From contig CAWKDN010000002.1 of assembly GCA_963848415.1 (NCBI GenBank), positions 310,001-374,000 on the forward strand: a stretch of DNA of 64,000 nt, in the 5' to 3' direction. Positions 59,057 through 64,000 of the stretch are shown here, piece after piece (the stretch's first letter is position 1; each line of letters opens with the position of its first letter). Source of the DNA: CAVQBC01 sp963848415. Its GTDB lineage: Bacteria; Actinomycetota; Thermoleophilia; Solirubrobacterales; Solirubrobacteraceae. A model generated the notes under the pieces. The model ran no database searches, was not told the origin of the DNA, and saw only the letters and a program-made list of their open reading frames with translations. The translations under genes and the position numbers were made by a program.

Positions 59057-59904
59057 GGCTTCTCGGGGTGGATCAGCGGGCCGGCGGGCGGCCCGGTCAG
59101 CGGACCGGCGGGCGGATCGGGGCGCGGCCGGCGGCGCAGCAGGCGCCGCGTCGTGCGCTCGAGGAGCTCGTCGCCGCTGCGCGAGCGGTTGCGCACGTCG
59201 ACCGCGACCTGGTCGGCGAAGCCGGCGGTCTGCTGGGTGACCGCGTCGGTCACGGCCGGGCTGCGCGCGACCTCGTCGACCAGCCGCCACAGCTCCTCGC
59301 TCGCCAGGAGCCGTTCGACCACCTCGTCGAGCAGGCGGCTCTCGAACACGCTGGCGACCACCCGCTCCATGCCGGGGCTCTGGACGGCGCCCGTGACGAT
59401 CCGCTGCATGCCCGGGCTCTCGACCGCACGCGCGATGATCCGCTCCATTCCCGGGCTGTCGACCATCTGGGCGACGAGGCGCTCCATCCCGTCGCTCTCG
59501 AGCGTCCGCATCACCGCGCGCTCGACCGCCGGGCTGTCCACCGTGAGCGCCACCACGCGCTCGAGCTCGGGTCCGCCCAGCACGCGGTCGGCGAGTCGTT
59601 GCACGGCGCCGGCCGCCTCCGCCCGGTCGAGCACCTGCTCGATCGCGTCGGTGTCGAGCACCTCGACCACGGGGCCGGTGAGCGCCTTGGCGATGGTGCG
59701 CTCGGTCCACGGGCTGGCCAGCACCCGGTCGGCCGCGATCTCGGCGAGCGCGGAGCCGAGCAGCGCGTCGAGCCCGTCGAGCACGAGCTGGGCGCTGACC
59801 CGGCGACCGGTGGTGACGGCGTAGGCCATCGGCCGCAGCGCCTCGCGCCCGGCCCCGACGCCGAGGCGCACGCTCCCCTCGACCAGCGTCTGCAGGCCGA
59901 TCAT
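59053..59904 (-). CDS. Helical-repeat protein, unknown
   Basis: A 283-residue acidic-helical protein built from repeats of ~13 residues around SPGMERI: DSPGMERIIARAVE, SPGMQRIVTGAVQ, SPGMERVVASVFE, preceded by diverged copies (DSPAVERAVMRTLE, SDGMERLVAQMVD). The repeats suggest a regular helical stack or amphipathic surface. The C-terminus is Arg/Pro-rich (RRLLRRRPRPDPPAGPLTGP). There is no signal peptide or clear membrane helix. It is translationally coupled to the RDD membrane protein, so the two probably work together at the membrane. Confidence 0.75.
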   Translation of the reverse strand: MIGLQTLVEGSVRLGVGAGREALRPMAYAVTTGRRVSAQLVLDGLDALLGSALAEIAADRVLASPWTERTIAKALTGPVVEVLDTDAIEQVLDRAEAAGAVQRLADRVLGGPELERVVALTVDSPAVERAVMRTLESDGMERLVAQMVDSPGMERIIARAVESPGMQRIVTGAVQSPGMERVVASVFESRLLDEVVERLLASEELWRLVDEVARSPAVTDAVTQQTAGFADQVAVDVRNRSRSGDELLERTTRRLLRRRPRPDPPAGPLTGPPAGPLIHPEKP

Positions 59905-60011
59905 GACGGCGGGGGCCTGTGATCTCCGTTGGGCATGGGCGGCCGACTCTAACCCCTGGCCAGGAGCCCGGCAACGGCCTGCACGCGTCCGCCCTATCCG
60001 TTACCCGCACT

Positions 60012-60038
60012 CCGTAGCGCCAACTCGTAGCGCTACGG
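60012..60038 (-). terminator. Inverted repeat after the sigma gene
   Basis: CCGTAGCG/CGCTACGG, 8-bp arms with an 11-nt loop, starting 9 nt beyond the sigma stop at 60048. It contains the 12-bp palindrome CGTAGCGCTACG (60026-60037). Confidence 0.45.
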
Positions 60039-60047
60039 GGGCGACAG

Positions 60048-61166
60048 TCAGTCCAGCCGCTCGGGCAGGCCGAAGCGCCCGAACGCCGCGAGCAGCGGCG
60101 CGGGCTCGAGCGGCTGGTCGATCCAGCGGGCGTAGACCTCGCGCTCCGGCGACGGCGTCGCGCGGACCACGAAGGCGGTGATCTCGGCGATCCGGTCGCC
60201 GCGCAGGCCGAGGACCTCGAGCGCGAAGGGCAGGTAGCAGCCGATCGCCTCGTCGAACGCGTAGCAGCCGATGGCCGGCTGGGCGTTCGCGGTGATCCCG
60301 GCGACGTGCCGCCAGCGCCAGGCGCCCGAGAGCGGCCAGCCGGACAGGAAGGTCCGCAGCGCATCGTGGCCGCGAAACCAGCTGGCCAGCGGCGGCATCG
60401 TGAGCGTCGCGTCCTCGGTCAGCCGGGCGACGACCGCGTCGACGTCGCCGCGCTCCCACGCCTCGACGTAGGCGTCGACGATCGCGCGCAGCTCGTCGTC
60501 GCCGAGCGCCCGCAGCGTCGCCTGCTGGCTCTGCGCCGGGGTGCGCTCCTCCACGGCCTTGCGGGCCCGCTGGAGGCCGCTGTTGACCGCCGCGACGGTC
60601 GTGTCGAGCGTCTCGGCCACCTCCTTGGCCGAGAAGCCGAGCACCTCGCGCATGATCAGCACGGCGCGCTGGCTAGGGGGCAGGTGCTGAAGCGCAGCGA
60701 CGAACGCGAGCTCGACGCCCTCGCGCTGCTCGTAGAGCGCGCCGGGGCCGGCGGGGCCCTCCCCCACGGACAGGCCGGCGTCCGGGTAGGGCTCGAGCCA
60801 CACCGACTCGACGACCGGCTCGCCCGGGCCGCCGTGCGGGTCGGCCGCCCCGGTGTAGTCCACCGGCAGCACGCGCTTGGGCCGCCGGGCGATCAGGTTC
60901 AGGCACGTATTCGTCGCGATCGTGTACAGCCACGTGCGCACCGCGCTGCGCCCCTCGAAGCGGGGCAGGCCCTTCCACGCCCGCAGCAGCGCGTCCTGGA
61001 GCGCGTCCTCGGCGTCGTGCACAGAGCCGAGCATCCGGTAGCAGTGCGCGTGCAGGAGCCCGCGGTGGGGCTCGACGAGCCGCGCGAAGGCCGCCTCGTC
61101 GCCGCCACGGGCCGCGTCGAGGAGCTCGGTCTCGGTGAGGGTGGCGACGCTCTCTCGGGGAGCCAT
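60048..61166 (-). CDS. ECF sigma factor with SnoaL-like C-terminal domain
   Basis: A 372-residue ECF sigma factor, paralogous to the one at 6042-6959. Region 2 has HCYRMLGSVHDAEDALQDAL and RTWLYTIAT. Region 4 has MREVLGFSAKEVAETLDTTV and AAVNSGLQRARK. The SnoaL-like tail runs from about residue 215 (VDAYVEAWERGDVDAVVARL). It has a longer linker than its paralogue and ~40 extra C-terminal residues. No anti-sigma gene is adjacent, as expected if the tail is the regulatory part. It is divergent from a VOC gene. Confidence 0.9.
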   Translation of the reverse strand: MAPRESVATLTETELLDAARGGDEAAFARLVEPHRGLLHAHCYRMLGSVHDAEDALQDALLRAWKGLPRFEGRSAVRTWLYTIATNTCLNLIARRPKRVLPVDYTGAADPHGGPGEPVVESVWLEPYPDAGLSVGEGPAGPGALYEQREGVELAFVAALQHLPPSQRAVLIMREVLGFSAKEVAETLDTTVAAVNSGLQRARKAVEERTPAQSQQATLRALGDDELRAIVDAYVEAWERGDVDAVVARLTEDATLTMPPLASWFRGHDALRTFLSGWPLSGAWRWRHVAGITANAQPAIGCYAFDEAIGCYLPFALEVLGLRGDRIAEITAFVVRATPSPEREVYARWIDQPLEPAPLLAAFGRFGLPERLD

Positions 61167-61258
61167 CTCTGCCCCAGGATTAGACCAGACCGGCTTCCCG
61201 GCCGGGCGCCGATGAGTTCTCGCCGCGGGCCGGGTCTACGCCGGTGGGGAGCAGGCAC

Positions 61259-61618
61259 ATGACGAATCTCACCAGCCATCCGGTGGTCCACCTGGAGCTG
61301 CACACGGGCGACCTCGCGCGCGCCCGCGACCTCTACGCGGAGCTGTGCGGCTGGCCGGCCGAGTCGATCGGCATGCGCCAGGGCGCCTATCTCGCGCTCG
61401 GGCTGGGCGGCGGGCTCGGCGGCGGCATCGTCGAGTGCGCGACCCCGCGACCGGTGTGGCTGCCCTACGTCAAGGTCCAGGAGATCGCAGCGGCGACGGA
61501 CCGGGCCCGGCAGCTCGGCGCCGCGGTGCTGCTTGAGCCGCGCGAGGGCCCGGCCGGCTGGCGCAGCGTCGTGGCGACCGCGACCGGTGGAGAGCTTGCG
61601 TTCTGGCAGGCGAAGTGA
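61259..61618 (+). CDS. VOC-family protein
   Basis: A 119-residue single VOC domain (HPVVHLELHTGDLARARDLY, ending GGELAFWQAK). Such proteins often accompany SigG-type sigma genes, and it is divergent from one here. GGGGAGCAGG precedes ATG 61259. The substrate is unknown. Confidence 0.8.
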   Translation: MTNLTSHPVVHLELHTGDLARARDLYAELCGWPAESIGMRQGAYLALGLGGGLGGGIVECATPRPVWLPYVKVQEIAAATDRARQLGAAVLLEPREGPAGWRSVVATATGGELAFWQAK

Positions 61619-61631
61619 TGAGGATGCGGGC

Positions 61632-62672
61632 ATGACGCTGTGGCCGCGCCTCGCCGAGCTGCCGCTGGTGGTCGAGTCTTACGCGCTGGAGCGCATCGAC
61701 GCGCCGCCGGGGTCGGGCTACGAGCGCGTCACCACGCACGTCCGCCTGCTCGGCGCCGGCACCGACGGGCTCGGCGAGGACATCTACGACGAGCAGGAGG
61801 CGCTGCTCGCCGCCGGCCCGTCGCTGCCGCTCGCCGGCGAGTGGACGCTGGCCGGCTTCTGCGATCACCTCGACACCCTCGCGCTGTGGCCGGCCGAGCC
61901 GGAGTGGCCGCTCGCGCACCACTTCCGCCGCTGGACGTACGAGTCGGCGGCGCTGGACCTGGCGCTGCGCCAGGCCGGGCGCTCGCTGCACGAGGTGCTC
62001 GGGCGCGAGCCGCAGCCGGTGGGCTTCGTCAACTCGCTCGGGCTCGGCGACCCGCCCGACATCGCCACGATCCACCGCCGCCTGGACCGCTACCCGGGGC
62101 TGCGCCTCAAGCTCGACGCCGTGGCGGACTGGACGCCCGCGCTGATGAACGAGCTCGCCGCCACCGGCGCGGTCGAGACGGTCGACTTCAAGGGCCGCTA
62201 CGGCCTCGACTTACCCGAGCTCGACGCGCTGCTCGCCCTCTACGACCACGCGCTCACCGCCTTCCCCGACGCGGTGCTCGAGGACCCGCACGACCTGCCC
62301 GAGGTCGCCGAGCGGCTCGCGGATCACCAGCACCGCGTCGCCTACGACGCGCCGATCCTCACCTTCGACGACCTCGCCCGCCAGCCGCTCGCGGCCCGCA
62401 TCGTCAACGTCAAGCCGTCGCGCATCGGCGGCCTGCGGGCGCTGCTGGACCTCTACGACCGCTGCGCGGCCGAGGGCGTGCGCCTGTACGGCGGCGGCAT
62501 GGGCGAGCAGGGCGTCGGCCGCGGCCAGGTCCAGCTGCTCGCCTCGCTCTTCCACCCGGACGCGCACAACGACGTCGCGCCGGGCGGCTTCAACCTCGCC
62601 GACCCGCCCGGCGGCCTGCCGGCGAGCCCGCTGCCGGCGGATCCTGCACCCACCGGCTTCCGCCGCGGCTGA
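61632..62672 (+). CDS. Enolase-superfamily (MR/MLE-type) enzyme
   Basis: A 346-residue enolase-superfamily protein. The barrel carries the second Lys of an RxK version of the KxK motif (LRLKLDA), metal ligands Asp in TVDFKG, Glu in VLEDPHD and Asp in AYDAPI, and a Lys in VNVKPSRIGG. The family abstracts a proton alpha to a carboxylate. The position suggests racemase, epimerase or cycloisomerase activity, with no clear substrate. ATG 61632 lies 13 bp after the VOC gene, so they are probably co-transcribed. Confidence 0.78.
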   Translation: MTLWPRLAELPLVVESYALERIDAPPGSGYERVTTHVRLLGAGTDGLGEDIYDEQEALLAAGPSLPLAGEWTLAGFCDHLDTLALWPAEPEWPLAHHFRRWTYESAALDLALRQAGRSLHEVLGREPQPVGFVNSLGLGDPPDIATIHRRLDRYPGLRLKLDAVADWTPALMNELAATGAVETVDFKGRYGLDLPELDALLALYDHALTAFPDAVLEDPHDLPEVAERLADHQHRVAYDAPILTFDDLARQPLAARIVNVKPSRIGGLRALLDLYDRCAAEGVRLYGGGMGEQGVGRGQVQLLASLFHPDAHNDVAPGGFNLADPPGGLPASPLPADPAPTGFRRG

Positions 62673-62750
62673 GGATGAACACGCTTGCTGAGACTTTGCT
62701 AATTTGCTAATGGTCGTCGCTCGCGAGCGGCGATTCTCTCCTCCCTCCCT

Positions 62751-62780
62751 CGAGCGGCCGGGCCTTCGCCCGGCCGCTCG
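62751..62780. terminator. Strong bidirectional hairpin terminator
   Basis: CGAGCGGCCGGGC/GCCCGGCCGCTCG, a perfect 13-bp stem with a CTTC loop. It lies between the convergent enolase-superfamily and acetyltransferase genes and could serve both. Confidence 0.8.
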
Positions 62781-62790
62781 TCCCTGCGGG

Positions 62791-63237
62791 TCAGCCGCGG
62801 TAGGTCGCGTGGCGCAGCGCCTCGGGCGTGAAGCCGAGGGCGGCCATCAGCGCCTCGCGCGGGGCGTCGAGGTCGACCTCGGCGCGGACCACCCACAGGT
62901 CGTGCTCCCACAACCAGGCGATGGCCGCCTCGCACACGGCCTGCTCGAGCGCCGCGTCGCCGCGGGCGAAGTGCTCCTGCAGCTCGCCGTAGCGCGCGGG
63001 GAGCAGGCCGTCGTCGAGCAGCTCGGCCATCGCGAAGGCCTGCACCTCGCCGTCGTCGCCGACGGCGACGAAGCACGCCGCGCGCGGGCTGCCCGCGGCC
63101 AGGACGAGCATGGCGGCGAGGTTGCGCCGGCCCCGCGGCGCCAGGGCGCCGCCGTCGGGCACGCTACGGCCGAGCTCGTCCCACAGCTCGGTGACCGCCT
63201 CGGCCTCGGCCGGGTCGATGCGTCGGATCTCGGGCAC
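62791..63237 (-). CDS. GNAT-type acetyltransferase-like protein
   Basis: A 148-residue protein with a GNAT-like layout: IRRIDPAEAEAVTELWDELG at the start, AACFVAVGDDGEVQAFAMAE as the central strands, and a late LWVVRAEVDLDAPREALMAA with LGFTPEALRH, typical of the acetyl-CoA fold. The Q/RxxGxG/A loop is not clear, so activity is uncertain. GAGGAG lies 8 nt before the GTG. Confidence 0.68.
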   Translation of the reverse strand: MPEIRRIDPAEAEAVTELWDELGRSVPDGGALAPRGRRNLAAMLVLAAGSPRAACFVAVGDDGEVQAFAMAELLDDGLLPARYGELQEHFARGDAALEQAVCEAAIAWLWEHDLWVVRAEVDLDAPREALMAALGFTPEALRHATYRG

Positions 63238-63375
63238 GTCGGAATCTCCTCTCGGGTGCAGGGCAGGCTGATGCACCCGCGAGGCGGCGGCCGGGGGAAA
63301 AGCGCGTAGGTCTAGGGTCTTCGCTGCACCACGGCGATCATCTCAGACGCCGGGCCGGAGGCGGCCGGCGGGCTT

Positions 63376-63398
63376 ACACTTTGTGCGACACTTTGCGG
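63376..63398 (+). promoter_or_regulatory. Tandem 12-bp repeats before the antitoxin gene
   Basis: ACACTTTGTGCG is followed directly by ACACTTTGCGG, ending at the antitoxin ATG 63399. No SD is present. The repeats are a probable autoregulatory operator overlapping a leaderless start. Confidence 0.5.
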
Positions 63399-63632
63399 AT
63401 GGCTGACACGATCACCTTTCGCCCGGACGAAGACGCTGCTCGAGCGCTCGCGGTCCTGACCCGGGACGGCACGCCGGTGTCCACCGCAGTCCGCGCGGCC
63501 TTGATCGACGCGGCGCGCGAACGTGCCAGTGCGACGCTCCGCGCCGAAGCCGAGGCACTTGCGGCCGACGAGCAGGATCGGGCCGAGGCGGCGCAAGTGC
63601 TGCGGGACATGGAGACGCTGCGTGCGTGGTGA
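63399..63632 (+). CDS. MazE-type antitoxin (ribbon-helix-helix-like)
   Basis: A 77-residue antitoxin. The N-terminal segment (ADTITFRPDEDAARALAVLT, VSTAVRAALIDAARERA) looks like a ribbon-helix-helix DNA-binding fold. The acidic helical tail (EAEALAADEQDRAEAAQVLR) would bind the toxin. It overlaps the toxin gene by 11 bp. Confidence 0.8.
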   Translation: MADTITFRPDEDAARALAVLTRDGTPVSTAVRAALIDAARERASATLRAEAEALAADEQDRAEAAQVLRDMETLRAW

Positions 63633-63933
63633 GGTCTTCCGGCTTCGAGCGCCGCGGGATGCGAGAGGCCACGAGCAGCAGAGCCTTCGCTATGCGGTCG
63701 TCGTCCAATCGGATCAGCTTCCGTTGTCGACGTGGCTCGTGGCGCCGACGTCCAGCTCGGCACGTCCGGCGAGCTTCCGGCCCGAGGTCGTCATCTCCGA
63801 GCGCACGACACGCGTGCTCGCCGAGCAGACGGCTGCGATCGACCCGAGCCGCCTGGGCGAGACGGTCGGCCGGCTCAGCTTCGACGAGCTCCGGCAGGTC
63901 GAGTCAGCCCTGCGACTCGTGCTCGACCTGTAG
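63622..63933 (+). CDS. mazF: MazF/PemK-type ribonuclease toxin
   Basis: A 103-residue PemK/MazF toxin with the usual pattern: GEVFRLRAP opening strand, QSLRYAVVVQSDQLPLSTWL, VAPTSSSARPASFRPEV and the C-terminal RLSFDELRQVESALRLVLDL. It would cut mRNA when released from the antitoxin. Both genes look intact, unlike the vapBC pair at 21 kb. A long hairpin follows the stop. Confidence 0.85.
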   Translation: MRGEVFRLRAPRDARGHEQQSLRYAVVVQSDQLPLSTWLVAPTSSSARPASFRPEVVISERTTRVLAEQTAAIDPSRLGETVGRLSFDELRQVESALRLVLDL

Positions 63934-63939
63934 TCCGGA

Positions 63940-63979
63940 GGGCAGCCGCGCGGCTGGCCACCCGGGCCGGTGGCTGCCC
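63940..63979 (+). terminator. Long hairpin after mazF
   Basis: GGGCAGCC (63940-63947) pairs with GGCTGCCC (63972-63979). An inner GCCACC/GGTGGC pair lies inside the loop. It begins 7 nt after the toxin stop. Confidence 0.55.
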
Positions 63980-64000
63980 GGTCAGGACGACCCGGCCGTC

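Noticed and set aside
1..64000. tRNA, rRNA, insertion sequences or integrase-linked attachment sites
   Set aside because: I saw no cloverleaf-like sequence, transposase, integrase or flanking repeats in the gaps by reading; a covariance-model scan would be decisive.

Overview
The window is a 64 kb stretch of very GC-rich actinobacterial chromosome. Gene style suggests the class Thermoleophilia (Solirubrobacter, Conexibacter or Patulibacter relatives). This placement is an inference, not a phylogeny. The grounds are dense, mostly monocistronic genes with G/C at third positions, many start codons without a Shine-Dalgarno but with a TAnnnT hexamer 6-10 nt upstream (apparently leaderless mRNAs), two ECF sigma factors with SnoaL-like tails, and a collagen-like secreted protein. 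I found no rRNA, tRNA, CRISPR array, intact insertion sequence, prophage or origin. It reads as core and accessory chromosome with several gene relics.

Layout. 0-6 kb: end of a FAD-linked oxidase, a decayed MFS transporter joined to a winged-helix fragment, SET-domain protein, UspA-like protein, DUF488 protein, beta-carbonic anhydrase and an acyl-CoA ligase. 5.7-7.9 kb: csoR divergent from an ECF sigma gene, sharing a palindromic CsoR-like operator, followed by an atypical SDR. 7.8-16.3 kb: a histidine ammonia-lyase-fold protein lacking the MIO-forming serine, an Lrp regulator, a DUF2807 lipoprotein, a non-heme iron oxygenase divergent from a LysR regulator, then VOC, cupin, aldo/keto reductase, alcohol dehydrogenase and DUF1801 genes. 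16.4-23.2 kb: secreted proteins plus four genes carrying small indels (phoD, vapC, a methyltransferase, the collagen-like gene). 22-32 kb: a leftward, tightly overlapping surface module (small protein, S13 DD-carboxypeptidase, M23 peptidase, 1079-residue secreted protein, collagen-like protein) behind a large LuxR-type ATPase regulator.

32-39 kb: alcohol dehydrogenase, CocE-like secreted hydrolase, YczE membrane protein, relics of ridA and cydC, and the gnd-zwf pair of the oxidative pentose phosphate pathway. 39-49.5 kb: the most coherent metabolic unit. A polyamine-type ABC transporter (binding protein, two permeases, ATPase) is translationally coupled to an arginine-deiminase-fold hydrolase and divergent from a duplicated Lrp regulator. 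Next come an AruI-like 5-guanidino-2-oxopentanoate decarboxylase, a D-2-hydroxyacid dehydrogenase and an AbgB-like amidohydrolase. Together they suggest uptake and breakdown of arginine or another guanidino compound. A gamma-glutamyl-aminobutyraldehyde-type dehydrogenase at 55 kb could take the decarboxylation product further.

49.5-64 kb: SirB1-like protein with two DtxR-like boxes upstream, CoA-binding protein, duplicated-domain secreted protein, FmdB, amino acid permease overlapping a threonine-synthase-like gene, GFA, CBS, aldehyde dehydrogenase, DUF1428, DUF2254, RDD plus a helical-repeat partner, the second sigma factor, VOC, enolase-superfamily enzyme, acetyltransferase, and a mazEF-type toxin-antitoxin pair with tandem 12-bp operator repeats.
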